Assembly: GCF_024758505.1 (NCBI RefSeq)
Contig: NZ_CP077970.1
Location: forward strand, 8,432,001 to 8,496,000
DNA length: 64,000 nt
Direction of reading: 5' to 3'
Origin: Bradyrhizobium arachidis
GTDB taxonomy: Bacteria; Pseudomonadota; Alphaproteobacteria; Rhizobiales; Xanthobacteraceae
The position numbers and the translations under genes are program-made. The notes below the pieces were generated by a model. That model had not been told where the DNA came from. It did no database searches and saw only the letters and a list, made by a program, of their open reading frames with translations. Positions within the stretch are counted from its first letter, which is position 1; the number at the start of each line of letters is the position of its first letter. Shown piece after piece: positions 32,225 to 41,593 of the stretch.

Positions 32225-33169
32225 TCAGTCGGCGGAAGCGGGCACCGATTGTCGGAATGCGATGTAATCATTCGCGCAGCGATCGACCGCCTCCATCTGC
32301 GGCACGTGCCCGATCTGCTCCATGAGGATCGCCCGCGCGCCCGGGATCAGTCGCTTGAAGGTCTGCAATGCGGACGGCGGCACCAGCCGGTCGGAATCTC
32401 CCCAAACCAGCAGGGTCGGCGCGGCAATGCCGGGAAGCCGCCGCTCCAGATCGTAGCCCGCAACATCATCCGCGATCGTCTTGAAGATCCGCTTGTGGAG
32501 ATCATAGTTGGCCGCCGCCCGGCGCCCCAACGCCTCCCAGAGGAAATGCGGCAATCGCGGCACCTTCACCATCGCGAGCTTCATGATGCCGGGCAGGTCC
32601 GACGGCGCGCGGCAGCAAAGCACGTACTCGCCGCGCCGAAACGCTTCCATCGCAATCCCGTCCTCGAGGTCGGAGGTCCCCGCCGCGGCGATCAGCCAGA
32701 GCGTCGACACCATGTCGGGATGGGTAGCCGCAAAGCCGGCACTGATCCAGCCTCCCATGGAATGGCCGGCGAGATGCACCCGCCGCAAATCAAGAGCCTG
32801 GATGAACTGCCGCAGATTTTCCACCTGAGCCTTGATGCCGTAGTCGGCATTGTCGGGCTTGTCGCTGTCACCGAACCCCGGCAGATCCAAGAGGATCACG
32901 CGATAATTCTGCTTCAGTTTCTCGGCGACATCCAGCATCGTGCCGCGGTCGACGCCCATGCCGTGAACCAGCACGAGCGGCTCGCCGCCACCGGCCTCCC
33001 AATAGACGATGTTGAATCCGGGTATGGAAATGCGCTTGTCCGCAAATCCACCCGCCTTCAGCCGAAGCGCCAACAGCCATCCGGCCGTGAACTCCGGAAA
33101 GACATAGTTGAGACAAACGAGCCCGATCAGAACGAGCGCACCCGCGACGCCAAGATATGTCAGCCACAT
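32225..33169 (-). CDS. Membrane-anchored alpha/beta-hydrolase
   Basis: 314 aa from ATG 33169 (GGGAG upstream); the longer frame is noise through a repeat. An N-terminal membrane helix (LTYLGVAGALVLIGLVCLNYV) anchors a hydrolase domain with LVLVHGMGVDRG (oxyanion loop), LAGHSMGGW (nucleophile Ser), WGDSDRLVPP (Asp) and IGHVPQME (His). The triad is complete. Resembles esterase/2-hydroxymuconate-hydrolase-like proteins; substrate unknown. Confidence 0.88.
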   Translation of the reverse strand: MWLTYLGVAGALVLIGLVCLNYVFPEFTAGWLLALRLKAGGFADKRISIPGFNIVYWEAGGGEPLVLVHGMGVDRGTMLDVAEKLKQNYRVILLDLPGFGDSDKPDNADYGIKAQVENLRQFIQALDLRRVHLAGHSMGGWISAGFAATHPDMVSTLWLIAAAGTSDLEDGIAMEAFRRGEYVLCCRAPSDLPGIMKLAMVKVPRLPHFLWEALGRRAAANYDLHKRIFKTIADDVAGYDLERRLPGIAAPTLLVWGDSDRLVPPSALQTFKRLIPGARAILMEQIGHVPQMEAVDRCANDYIAFRQSVPASAD

Positions 33170-33185
33170 GATCGTTCTCCCACCG

Positions 33186-33420
33186 TCCCGCATTCCGCTT
33201 CGCTGCATGCGGGCTACGATACTGTCCATCTGCGCGCCGCGAACGCTCACCTTATCACCGTCACCCTGAGGTGGCCGCTTCTTCAGCGGCCCTCGAAGGG
33301 CGACGGCCCGGCTGCATCTTGGCCGTCCATCCTTCGAGGCTCCCCATGCGGCGCATCGCGCCGCATGCATCGCACCTCCAGCGACAACGGCTTCGCCGTT
33401 GCGCGGGGATGACGGTGCCA
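33186..33420. repeat. Cluster of dispersed repeats (family D fragment and a family of the cctgaggtggcc type)
   Basis: 33186-33217 is a short family D copy. From about 33260, cctgaggtggccgcttcttc, ggccctcgaagggcgacggcc, ccttcgaggctccc and gacaacggcttcgccgttg follow as nested inverted segments, a composite intergenic repeat of a kind abundant in Bradyrhizobium. No gene. Confidence 0.65.
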
Positions 33421-33445
33421 GCAGTTCACATCGTTGCTCGCCCGA

Positions 33446-34081
33446 TCAAATCTCCCGCGCAAACATCCGAAAGCCCGGCGCGCCGATCAGTGTTTCGAAG
33501 GCTGCATCGCGCTTCTCGTCCGCCAGGACAAATCCGGCCTTGGCATAGGCGCGTTCGGCGGGCTCGTTGCCGATCAGGAAGGAGATCGTCGCGCGGCGGT
33601 AGCCGACCGATCTCCCGTCATCGAGCGCACGCGCGAGCAGCGCCTGCACCAGGCCGCGACCACCATACGCAGGATCGGTCGCGACATGCTCGATCATCCA
33701 GTCGCCCTCGCCGCCTTGAACCCAGCAATTCCGGACATAGGCACCGCGCCGGCGGATCGCCTCAAACTCTGACGCGGTCAGCCCGGTCGCTGCGCCGACC
33801 TCCTCGATCGCGGCCCACGCCGCGGGGCCGGTGCCGGAAGCGGGCACCGCACAGAGCGCGGCGGCCGGTTGTCCCTCGCATTCGGCAATCAGGAATTTTG
33901 AGTGGTGCCACATCGACACCGTCTGCGCCGTCGCAATCCGTGCGATGAAATCACGGCACTGCGCGTCCGGCCAGCCGAGCGCGATGTCGAACCAGCCGCG
34001 CGGCCGGTAGCCGCGCTGTGCTGACAGGATCGTTCTTGAGATGAAGGCGGCGTCCTCGGGACGCGCTGACCTGATCGTCAT
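33446..34081 (-). CDS. GNAT-family N-acetyltransferase
   Basis: 211 aa. N-terminal TIRSARPEDAAFISRTIL is the first strand and helix of GNAT folds; the acetyl-CoA binding part is WMIEHVATDPAYGGRGLVQALLARALDDG (in segments; the pyrophosphate loop YGGRGL replaces QxxGxG/A), followed by IGNEPAERAYAKAGF. Substrate unknown. Separate transcription from the CoA-transferase genes is likely because 22 bases separate them but in the same direction, so it could also be the last gene of that operon. Confidence 0.88.
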   Translation of the reverse strand: MTIRSARPEDAAFISRTILSAQRGYRPRGWFDIALGWPDAQCRDFIARIATAQTVSMWHHSKFLIAECEGQPAAALCAVPASGTGPAAWAAIEEVGAATGLTASEFEAIRRRGAYVRNCWVQGGEGDWMIEHVATDPAYGGRGLVQALLARALDDGRSVGYRRATISFLIGNEPAERAYAKAGFVLADEKRDAAFETLIGAPGFRMFAREI

Positions 34082-34102
34082 GCGCGCCCCTTGCGAACAG
34101 CC

Positions 34103-34753
34103 TCAGGTGTTCTTCAGCGCGACGCGGAATTCGGCTTCGGTCTTTTCCTTGACCTCGTCGAGCGTGACGCCGTCGGCGAGCTCGATCAGCGCCATGCCGC
34201 CGTCGCCATGCTTGTCGATGGTGAAGACCGCCAGATCAGTCACGACCATGTCGACCACGCGTTCGCCGGTCAGCGGCAGGTTGCACTTCTTGAGCAGCTT
34301 TGCGCCGTCCTTGGCGGAATGCTCCATGACGACGACGACGCGCTTGACTCCGGCGACGAGATCCATCGCGCCGCCCATGCCCTTCACCATCTTGCCGGGG
34401 ATCATCCAGTTGGCGAGATCGCCGTTCTGGGCCACCTGCATGGCGCCGAGGATCGAGAGATCCATGTGGCCGCCGCGGATCATGCCGAAGGAATCGGCGC
34501 TGGAGAAATAGGACGTCGAAGGCAGCTCGCTGACCGTCTGCTTGCCGGCGTTGATGAGGTCGGCGTCGACCTCGTCCTCATAGGGGAACGGGCCCATGCC
34601 GAGCATGCCGTTCTCGCTCTGCAGGCTGACGTCCATGCCGTCGGGGATGTAGTTCGAGACCAGCGTCGGAATGCCGATGCCGAGGTTGACGTAAAAGCCG
34701 TCGCGCAATTCCTTTGCGGCACGCGCAGCCATTTGTTCACGGGTCCAGGCCAT
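34103..34753 (-). CDS. scoB: 3-oxoacid CoA-transferase subunit B
   Basis: 216 aa. Transfers CoA between succinyl-CoA and acetoacetate, important for using PHB-derived acetoacetate. Typical beta-subunit motifs: [29 protein letters not shown] (the SENG catalytic Glu), and [15 protein letters not shown] precedes the ATG. Partner of the alpha subunit upstream, separated by a dispersed repeat. Confidence 0.94.
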   Translation of the reverse strand: MAWTREQMAARAAKELRDGFYVNLGIGIPTLVSNYIPDGMDVSLQSENGMLGMGPFPYEDEVDADLINAGKQTVSELPSTSYFSSADSFGMIRGGHMDLSILGAMQVAQNGDLANWMIPGKMVKGMGGAMDLVAGVKRVVVVMEHSAKDGAKLLKKCNLPLTGERVVDMVVTDLAVFTIDKHGDGGMALIELADGVTLDEVKEKTEAEFRVALKNT

Positions 34754-34780
34754 CGTTGTGCTCCTGTCGATTCCTTAGTG

Positions 34781-34830
34781 GCGCATGATCTGATCGGAAA
34801 ACCGGTGTCCACTTTTCCGGATCATGCGCT
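34781..34830. repeat. Family C repeat between scoA and scoB
   Basis: gcgcatgatctgatcggaaa / ttttccggatcatgcgc, an inverted repeat of the type at 31115-31162. The scoA stop codon (34822-34824) falls inside it, so the repeat supplies the end of that gene. Confidence 0.8.
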
Positions 34831-35529
34831 CGGGCGCGGGCGGGTGTTGCGGAATTCGATGCGCTTCGTGGCGTTGCCGACCTCGACGATGCGCTTCACG
34901 AAAAGACCGGGCGTGTGGATGTGATCGGGATTGAGCTCCCCGGCCGGCACCAGATGCTCGACCTCGGCGACCGTGATTTTGGCGGCGGTCGCCATCATCG
35001 GGTTAAAGTTACGCGCGGTCTTGCGGTAGATGAGGTTGCCCGCGGTGTCGCCCTTCCAGGCGTGGACGATGGCGAGATCGGCGAACAGGCCGCGTTCCAT
35101 CAAATACTTCTGGCCGTCGAACTCCTTCACTTCCTTGCCTTCGGCGATCAGCGTGCCGACGCCGGTCTTGGTGTAGAAGGCCGGGATCCCGGCGCCGCCG
35201 GCGCGGATGCGCTCGGCCAGCGTGCCCTGCGGATTGAATTCGAGTTCCAGCTCGCCGGCGAGGAATTGCTGCGCGAACAGCTTGTTCTCGCCGACATAGG
35301 ACGAGATCATCTTCTTGATCTGGCGGGTTTCCAGCAGGCGGCTGAGCCCGATACCGTCGACGCCGGCATTGTTGGAGACCACCGTGAGGTTCTTCACCCC
35401 GGAATCGCGGATCGCATCCGAAAGCGCCTCGGCGATGCCGCAGAGGCCGAAACCACCGGACATGATCATCATGCCGTCTTTCAGAATGCCTGACAGAGCC
35501 GACTTCGCGTCGGGATAGACCTTGTTCAT
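34822..35529 (-). CDS. scoA: 3-oxoacid CoA-transferase subunit A
   Basis: 235 aa. NKVYPDAKSALSGILKDGMMIMSGGFGLCGIAEAL is the start of SCOT alpha subunits with the GGFGxxG CoA-binding loop; SSYVGENKLF and PAFYTKTGVGT are further markers. The C-terminal residues RPRPSA and the stop lie in a dispersed repeat. First gene of the scoAB unit. Confidence 0.94.
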   Translation of the reverse strand: MNKVYPDAKSALSGILKDGMMIMSGGFGLCGIAEALSDAIRDSGVKNLTVVSNNAGVDGIGLSRLLETRQIKKMISSYVGENKLFAQQFLAGELELEFNPQGTLAERIRAGGAGIPAFYTKTGVGTLIAEGKEVKEFDGQKYLMERGLFADLAIVHAWKGDTAGNLIYRKTARNFNPMMATAAKITVAEVEHLVPAGELNPDHIHTPGLFVKRIVEVGNATKRIEFRNTRPRPSA

Positions 35530-35777
35530 GCAGCAAACCTTGGCTGAAGGGGCGTCTTATTGGCCGGGATTATTAGGCGAAATGGTCCGAAGCCGTCAAT
35601 CTACGGGCTCCACCGCCTCCGCCCCTATGGTAGAGGGTGCCCACGCCGTGGGCATAACCGCCAGGGCGGCCTTGAAAGCGACAAGAAAACCCATCAAGTT
35701 GCGGGGGTTGGGCGAGGGGCGCGCAGGTTTCCCGCAACCGCCCCTCTTGGCCACCGACAACCAAACCCGATCAGGAC

Positions 35778-37724
35778 ATGCCATTGACGATGGCCCAAGG
35801 AATGAAGCGCCTGGGGACGCCGATTGCGGCGCTGCTCGGCGTAGTGCTGATCGCCCTGATCGCGACCTCCTGGCTGATCAACCGCGACGCGCTGCGCAAG
35901 GCGGTGGAAGCCCAGATCCGCGCCGTCACCGGGCTCGAACTCACGGTGGCCGGCTCGATCGACGTGTCGGTGCTGCCGGCGAGCTATGTTTCCTTTCATG
36001 ACGTAGGCCTGAAGGGCGGCGGCGGCGCCGGCGACCCCGCACTTCACGTTGACGTGCTCACCGCGAATTTGCGGCTGCTGCCGCTGCTGCTGCAGCGGTT
36101 CGAGATCGCCGACCTGATGCTGCTGCGGCCCAAGATCCACGTCGCGCTGGAGCCCAATGGCGACAGCAACTGGACGCCGTTCATCCAGACCATCGCGCGC
36201 ACCATGAAGCCCGGCGCCGACAACCAGATCTCGTTCTCCGAGATCAGGATCCAGGACGGCGTGCTCAACTATGAGGACATGGCGAGCCACGCGACCGAAA
36301 AATTCGAGGACATCGATCTGTCGCTGGCATGGCCCTCGATCTCGCGCTCGTTCGCGGCGACCGGCCAGTTCGACTGGCGCGGCGAGCGCGTCGACGGCTC
36401 GATCAGCTTTGCCGATTTCGTCGCAGCCCTGTCCGGCGACCGCTCGGGACTGAAAGCGCGGATCGTCAGCGCGCCGCTCAAGCTCGCCTTCGACGGCAGC
36501 GTCGCCAACCGCACCAGCCCGATGATGGAAGGCACGCTCACGATCGACAGCCCGTCCTTGCGCAACGCGCTGCGCTGGACCGGCCAGCCGTCGCCGGCGA
36601 GCGGCGGCTTCGGCCGTTTCGCGCTGAAGGCGCGCGCCAACGTGGTGGGTGCCTCGATCGCGCTCACCAATGTCAATGTCGAGCTGGACGGCAACGTCGC
36701 CGAAGGCGTGATGACCTACGCCAATAACGGCCGACAGACCTTGCAGGCCACGCTCGCCGCCGACGCGCTCGACTTCACGCCCTACATCTCCACCTTCCGC
36801 CTGCTCGCCAGCGGCGCGCGCGACTGGAACCGGCAGCTGTTCGATCTCAACGCGCTGCTCGCCACCGATCTCGACATGCGCCTGTCGGCGGCGAAGCTGA
36901 CGATCGGACCGTCGAAGCTCGGCCGCACCGCGATCGGCGCGAATTTGCGCAACGGCACGCTCGCGCTTTCGGTCGGCGAGGCGCAGGTCTATGGCGGCAT
37001 CGCCAAGGGCTCGTTCAACATCGCCCGCTCCGACGCGCAGGCCGACGTCAAGGCGCAATTCCAGTTCACCGATGTCGATCTCCAGGCCTGTGCGACCGAA
37101 TTGTTCGGCGTCCACAAATTGTCGGGCCGCGGCAATATCAGCGTCGCACTCGTCGCCTCCGGCTCGAGCCCGTTTGGCCTCGCAAGCTCGCTCGACGGCA
37201 CCGCCACGGTGACCGGGCAGAACGGCGCGATCTCGGGCTTCAACGCCGAACAGCTCTTGAAGCGGCTGGAGCGGCGGCCGTTGTCCGGCGGCGGCAATTT
37301 CCGCAACGGCTCGACGCCCTACGACACGCTCAACATCTCCGTAAAGTTCTCCGACGGCATCGCGACCGCGCAGGACATCCGCATCGAAGGACCTTCAGCC
37401 AAGATCACGCTGACCGGCACGGCTTCCGTGCCGTCGCGCGAATACGACATGAAGGGCGTGGCGAGCCTCAACGCCACCTCCGGCTTCGAACTGCCCTTCG
37501 TCGTGCAGGGGCCGTGGGACGATCCCCTGATCTTCCCCGATCCGGAAAGCCTGATCCGCCGCTCGCCCGCCTCCGCGCCGCTGCTCGACGCGGTGAAGGA
37601 TCGCAAGACCCGCGACGCCGTGCGCTCGGTGCTCGAACGTTTCACCGGCGGCAAGCAGCCCGCCAGCGATACGGCGCCGGTGCCATCAGCGGAAAACGGC
37701 AAAGAGAACGCCAAATCGAATTGA
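35778..37724 (+). CDS. AsmA-family protein
   Basis: 648 aa. One N-terminal membrane helix (PIAALLGVVLIALIATSWLI) and a long periplasmic beta-rich part typical of AsmA/YhdP-like lipid-transfer bridges: AVTGLELTVAGSIDVSVLPASYVSFHDVGL near the start, and the AsmA C-terminal region (NISVKFSDGIATAQDIRIEGPSAKITLTGTASV in segments). Likely involved in outer membrane lipid homeostasis. Start uncertain among ATG 35778, 35790 and 35802. Confidence 0.85.
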   Translation: MPLTMAQGMKRLGTPIAALLGVVLIALIATSWLINRDALRKAVEAQIRAVTGLELTVAGSIDVSVLPASYVSFHDVGLKGGGGAGDPALHVDVLTANLRLLPLLLQRFEIADLMLLRPKIHVALEPNGDSNWTPFIQTIARTMKPGADNQISFSEIRIQDGVLNYEDMASHATEKFEDIDLSLAWPSISRSFAATGQFDWRGERVDGSISFADFVAALSGDRSGLKARIVSAPLKLAFDGSVANRTSPMMEGTLTIDSPSLRNALRWTGQPSPASGGFGRFALKARANVVGASIALTNVNVELDGNVAEGVMTYANNGRQTLQATLAADALDFTPYISTFRLLASGARDWNRQLFDLNALLATDLDMRLSAAKLTIGPSKLGRTAIGANLRNGTLALSVGEAQVYGGIAKGSFNIARSDAQADVKAQFQFTDVDLQACATELFGVHKLSGRGNISVALVASGSSPFGLASSLDGTATVTGQNGAISGFNAEQLLKRLERRPLSGGGNFRNGSTPYDTLNISVKFSDGIATAQDIRIEGPSAKITLTGTASVPSREYDMKGVASLNATSGFELPFVVQGPWDDPLIFPDPESLIRRSPASAPLLDAVKDRKTRDAVRSVLERFTGGKQPASDTAPVPSAENGKENAKSN

Positions 37725-37730
37725 TCGACA

Positions 37731-37759
37731 CGAATTGATGCGTCGATTAAATCAATTCG
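37731..37759 (+). terminator. Hairpin after the AsmA gene
   Basis: CGAATTGAT and ATCAATTCG pair perfectly over an 11-base loop just after the stop. No long T-run. Confidence 0.5.
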
Positions 37760-37881
37760 CGTGGCCCACGCATGATTTACCCGCGACCTTGGTCTGACAA
37801 CATGCCGCTAGATCGCTCATGCGGCATGGGCTAGTGTTTTATCCAACCGGTTAAAAGATCGGTGGATTGAGGGAGAAAAAC

Positions 37882-39267
37882 GTGAGATCCAAGGTTATTG
37901 GCGCAGTTTCGCTGGCGGTTGCAGCAGTCGGGCTGTTCGCAGTCACTGCACCCGCATTCGCCCAGCAGAAGACGATCACGGTCTGGTGGGGCAAGGGATT
38001 TTATCGGTCCGAAGACGACGCGCTCATCGAGACGATCAAGAAGTTCGAGGCCAAGACCGGCATCAAGGTCGAATTGTCGCAGTACGCGATCCAGGACATG
38101 ATTCCGAAGACGGTCGCCGCGCTCGATTCGGGCACCGTGCCGGACGTTGCCTATTCCGACAGCTACGACGTGCAGGCCCAGGGCAAGTGGGCCTATGAGG
38201 GCAAGCTCGAGGACCTCTCCGACATCATGAAGCCGATCGAAGGCCGGTTCGTGCAGAACACGCTGGATGCGTCGATCCTCTATGACGACGTCGCCAAGAA
38301 GAAGGCCTATTACGGCTTCCCGCTGAAGCAGCAGAGCATGCACGTCCAGATCTGGAACGACATGCTGGAGAAAGCCGGCTTCAAGGTGAGCGACATTCCG
38401 AACACCTGGGAAGACTACTGGACGTTCTGGTGCGACAAGGTGCAGCCGGGCATCCGCAAGGCGACCGGCCAGCGCATCTACGCCGTGGGCCAGCCGATGG
38501 GCGTGGAATCCACCGACAGCTTCCAGTCGTTCTACACCTTCATGGACGCCTATCACGTCAAGCTGGTCGACGACGACGGCAAGCTGCTGGTCGACGATCC
38601 CAAGGTTCGCGAGAACCTGATCAAGGCGATGAAGGACTACACCGACACCTATATCCGGGGTTGCTCGCCGCCCTCCTCCACGACCTGGAAGGATCCCGAC
38701 AACAACGTCGCGTTCCACAACAAGACCATCGTGATGACCCACAACTTCACGATCTCGATCGCGGCGAAGTGGTTCGAGGACTCCGGCAACCAGACGCTGA
38801 CGCCCGAGCAGCGCGCAGCCGGCAAGAAGGCGTATGAGGAGGACATCATCACCGCCTCCTTCCCGAAGGCGCCGGACGGCTCGACCATCCGCTACCGCTC
38901 CGACGTCAAGACGGGACTGGTCTTCAAGGTGGCCAAGAACAAGGCCGAGGCGAAGCAGTTCATCTCCTTCCTGCTCGAGGAACAGAACGTCCGCCCGTAT
39001 ATCGAGGGTGCGCTTGGCCGCTGGTTCCCGGTGACCAAGGAAAGCCAGGAAAGCCCGTTCTGGCAGGCCGACAAGCATCGCAAGGCGGTCTATGCGCAGT
39101 TCAAGGGCGGCACCGCCGCGTTCGACTTCACCAAGAACTGGAAGTTCACCATCCTGAACAACGAGAACGTCTGGGCCAAGGCGATGAACCGCGTGGTCAG
39201 CGAGAAGGTGCCGGTGGACAAGGCGGTCGACGAGCTGATCGCCCGCATCAAGCAGGTGGCGGGCTGA
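37882..39267 (+). CDS. Sugar-type ABC transporter solute-binding protein
   Basis: 461 aa from GTG 37882 with GAGGGAG upstream. Signal peptide ending APAFA, then a family-1 extracellular binding domain (TITVWWGKGFYRSEDDALIETIKKFEAKTGIKVE in segments). Presents a substrate, probably a carbohydrate or polyol, to the two permeases that follow. Gene order SBP, permease, permease is CUT1-like. Confidence 0.9.
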   Translation: MRSKVIGAVSLAVAAVGLFAVTAPAFAQQKTITVWWGKGFYRSEDDALIETIKKFEAKTGIKVELSQYAIQDMIPKTVAALDSGTVPDVAYSDSYDVQAQGKWAYEGKLEDLSDIMKPIEGRFVQNTLDASILYDDVAKKKAYYGFPLKQQSMHVQIWNDMLEKAGFKVSDIPNTWEDYWTFWCDKVQPGIRKATGQRIYAVGQPMGVESTDSFQSFYTFMDAYHVKLVDDDGKLLVDDPKVRENLIKAMKDYTDTYIRGCSPPSSTTWKDPDNNVAFHNKTIVMTHNFTISIAAKWFEDSGNQTLTPEQRAAGKKAYEEDIITASFPKAPDGSTIRYRSDVKTGLVFKVAKNKAEAKQFISFLLEEQNVRPYIEGALGRWFPVTKESQESPFWQADKHRKAVYAQFKGGTAAFDFTKNWKFTILNNENVWAKAMNRVVSEKVPVDKAVDELIARIKQVAG

Positions 39268-39342
39268 TCCCGGACTGATATCGATGTATGCTAGTACCGG
39301 TCGCGGACCTCCGCGGCCGGTTGCTTTCGGTGGGTAAGCGAT

Positions 39343-40215
39343 ATGGCGATCACATTATCTGGCTCAGACACAATCCCGGCCCCTCCTTGGTCCTCGCGCC
39401 TGACGACGGCGCAGGTCTGGGGCATTTTGCTGCTTGCGCCCTATCTGCTCGTCTTCCTCGCCTTCGTCGTCTATCCCGTCTGCTACGGCCTGTACCTGGC
39501 GCGCGATCCGCAAAACTATGTCGCGCTGTACAACGACCCGATCTTCGCGCGCGCCGCGGTCAACACGCTGATCTTCCTGGTCATCGGCATCAACGTGAAG
39601 ATGCTGATCGCGCTGTTCCTGTCCGGCTTCTTCGCCCAGCAGCGTCCCTGGATCAAATGGCTCTCGGTGATCTTCATCCTGCCCTGGGCGGTGCCGTCGA
39701 TCCCGACCATCCTGTCGGTGCGCTTCATGCTCAATCCCGAATGGGGCGTGATCAACCACCTCATCTTCTCCTTCACCGGCGATGACGGCCCGAACTGGCT
39801 GAACAATCCGGCGGTCGCGCTGACCATGGCGATCGGCGTGCACATCTGGAAGTCGCTGCCGTTCTGGACGCTGATCCTGCTGACCGGCCGGCTCGCCATC
39901 CCGCACGATCTGTACGAGGCATCCGAAGTCGACGGCGCCAACCCGTGGCAGAAATTCCGCTTCATCACCTGGCCGTCGATGCAGACGCTCTATGTCACCT
40001 GCACGCTGCTCTCGATGATCTGGACGCTCGGGGACTTCAACAGCGTCTATCTGCTCACTGGCGGCGGCCCGGCCGACCTGACGCATGTGCTGTCGACGCT
40101 CGGCATCCGCTATCTCCGGCTCGACCAGCTCTCGCTCGCGATGGCTTCCATCGTCGTCGCGATGCCGCTGGTGCTGCCGCTGGTCTATTTCATGATGAAA
40201 CGGTTGTCGCGATGA
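39343..40215 (+). CDS. ABC transporter permease, MalF/UgpA-like
   Basis: 290 aa, six predicted membrane helices. EAA loop: LYEASEVDGANPWQKFRFITWPSM (in segments), the contact site for the ATPase. It ends in ATGA overlapping the next permease. Starts at ATG 39343 with GGTGGG upstream. Confidence 0.9.
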   Translation: MAITLSGSDTIPAPPWSSRLTTAQVWGILLLAPYLLVFLAFVVYPVCYGLYLARDPQNYVALYNDPIFARAAVNTLIFLVIGINVKMLIALFLSGFFAQQRPWIKWLSVIFILPWAVPSIPTILSVRFMLNPEWGVINHLIFSFTGDDGPNWLNNPAVALTMAIGVHIWKSLPFWTLILLTGRLAIPHDLYEASEVDGANPWQKFRFITWPSMQTLYVTCTLLSMIWTLGDFNSVYLLTGGGPADLTHVLSTLGIRYLRLDQLSLAMASIVVAMPLVLPLVYFMMKRLSR

Positions 40216-41063
40216 AGCTTCCCACCCTCAAAGAAGTTGGCACGGAAGCCAAACTGCTGCTGATCGGCATCCCGGTCTTCATCTGGACCATGGTGCCGAT
40301 CTACCACATGTTCCTGTTCGCGATCTCGCCGAAGGAGGACGCGTTCTCGGGCAAGCTGTGGCCGGATCATCCGACGCTGCACAACTTCCACATCGTGTTC
40401 TACCAGGAGCACTATTTCCTGCGCGACTTCTGGATCCAGTTCTGGAATTCGACTGTCATCGCGCTGTCTGCCGGCGCGTTGACATTGTTCATCGCGACCG
40501 CCGCCGCCTTCTCGATCTCGCGGCTGCGGGTGCCGGGCGGGCGCTGGGTGATGAATCTCGCGCTGTTCACCTACTTCATCCCGGCGGCGTTCCTCGCCGT
40601 GCCGATGTACCGCACCATGGGCAATTACGGCCTGCTCAACAATCACTGGTCGCTGATCCTGGCCATGGTGACGATTGCCTCGCCTTACGCGATCTGGGTG
40701 CTGAAACAGGCGTCCGACAAGCTGCCGGTCGAGCTCGACGAGGCCGCGACCATGGACGGCGCGACCACGCTGCAATTGTTCCGCCTGGTTTACGTGCCGC
40801 TGATGATGCCGTCGCTGGTCGCGATCGGCACCTATGCGGTGCTGCTCGCCTGGAACGAATATCTCTACGCGTTCCTGCTCCTGTCCAAGGACACCAACAT
40901 CACGCTGCCCGTGGCGCTCGGCAACTTCCTCGCCGCCGACGACTCGCCGTGGGAGCTGTTGATGACAACAGGCTTCATCTACGCGCTGCCGCCGGCCGCG
41001 ATCTATTACGCCTTCAAGCGCTACATGGTGGGCGGGCTCACGGCGGGGGCAGTGAAGTCTTGA
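40212..41063 (+). CDS. ABC transporter permease, MalG/UgpE-like
   Basis: 283 aa, six membrane helices. EAA loop: ELDEAATMDGATTLQLFRLVYVPLMMP. Translationally coupled to the first permease. The 3' end overlaps the convergent gene at 41038 by 26 bases. No ATPase follows, so the operon must borrow one encoded elsewhere. Confidence 0.9.
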   Translation: MKLPTLKEVGTEAKLLLIGIPVFIWTMVPIYHMFLFAISPKEDAFSGKLWPDHPTLHNFHIVFYQEHYFLRDFWIQFWNSTVIALSAGALTLFIATAAAFSISRLRVPGGRWVMNLALFTYFIPAAFLAVPMYRTMGNYGLLNNHWSLILAMVTIASPYAIWVLKQASDKLPVELDEAATMDGATTLQLFRLVYVPLMMPSLVAIGTYAVLLAWNEYLYAFLLLSKDTNITLPVALGNFLAADDSPWELLMTTGFIYALPPAAIYYAFKRYMVGGLTAGAVKS

Positions 41064-41574
41064 TATCTGCGGCGCGCTTGCGTCGGTAGGCAATCAGCAG
41101 CGCGATCAGCGAACCCAGGAAATAGCCGGCCGTCGCGCCCGAAATGGCGCGGCCCACGATGAAGGCGAGCGCACGCTCGCTCACGCTGATCGCCGAGATC
41201 ACGCTGACCGTATATTGCAGCGAGAACACGACGAGATTCCGGACCAGGGCAAAAATGCTGCCGGGGCGGATGATCTCGCCGGTGACATGGTCCACGTCGA
41301 ACGGACGCGGCGTCAGCACCCCGAGCGGCAGCAGCGCCAGCGCCGCCCCACACCATGCCACGAGCGGCCAGACGCTCGCCTGGGGGCCAAAACCGATCCG
41401 CGAGATGCCCCAGACGATGAACACCACAGGCACAATCAGCGCGCGCCAGATTTTTGTCTTGCGCGGCTGCATCGACTTGACGCCCTGCCAGACCAGATAG
41501 GCGAGCAGGGCCCAGACCCAGATTGGGGTGTGGATCAGGATCTGGTAGGCGAAGCTCATGTAACCGGAGATCAT
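41038..41574 (-). CDS. Small multi-pass membrane protein (DUF6622-like)
   Basis: 178 aa with about five membrane helices (WVWALLAYLVWQG, VPVVFIVWGI, LVAWCGAALALLPLG, ISATSAGYFLGSL-like end). The DUF6622-like assignment is from the start (TPIWVWALLAYLVWQGVK). GGGAG lies 6 bases before the ATG, 19 bases after the stop of the potC-like gene, so it probably ends that operon. Confidence 0.75.
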   Translation of the reverse strand: MISGYMSFAYQILIHTPIWVWALLAYLVWQGVKSMQPRKTKIWRALIVPVVFIVWGISRIGFGPQASVWPLVAWCGAALALLPLGVLTPRPFDVDHVTGEIIRPGSIFALVRNLVVFSLQYTVSVISAISVSERALAFIVGRAISGATAGYFLGSLIALLIAYRRKRAADIKTSLPPP

Positions 41575-41593
41575 GGCCGCTCCCGTTGGCTGC

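Noticed and set aside
35694..37115. Reverse 473-aa frame opposite the AsmA gene
   Set aside because: Arg/Asp/Val-rich shadow frame without domains; AsmA reads correctly on the forward strand.
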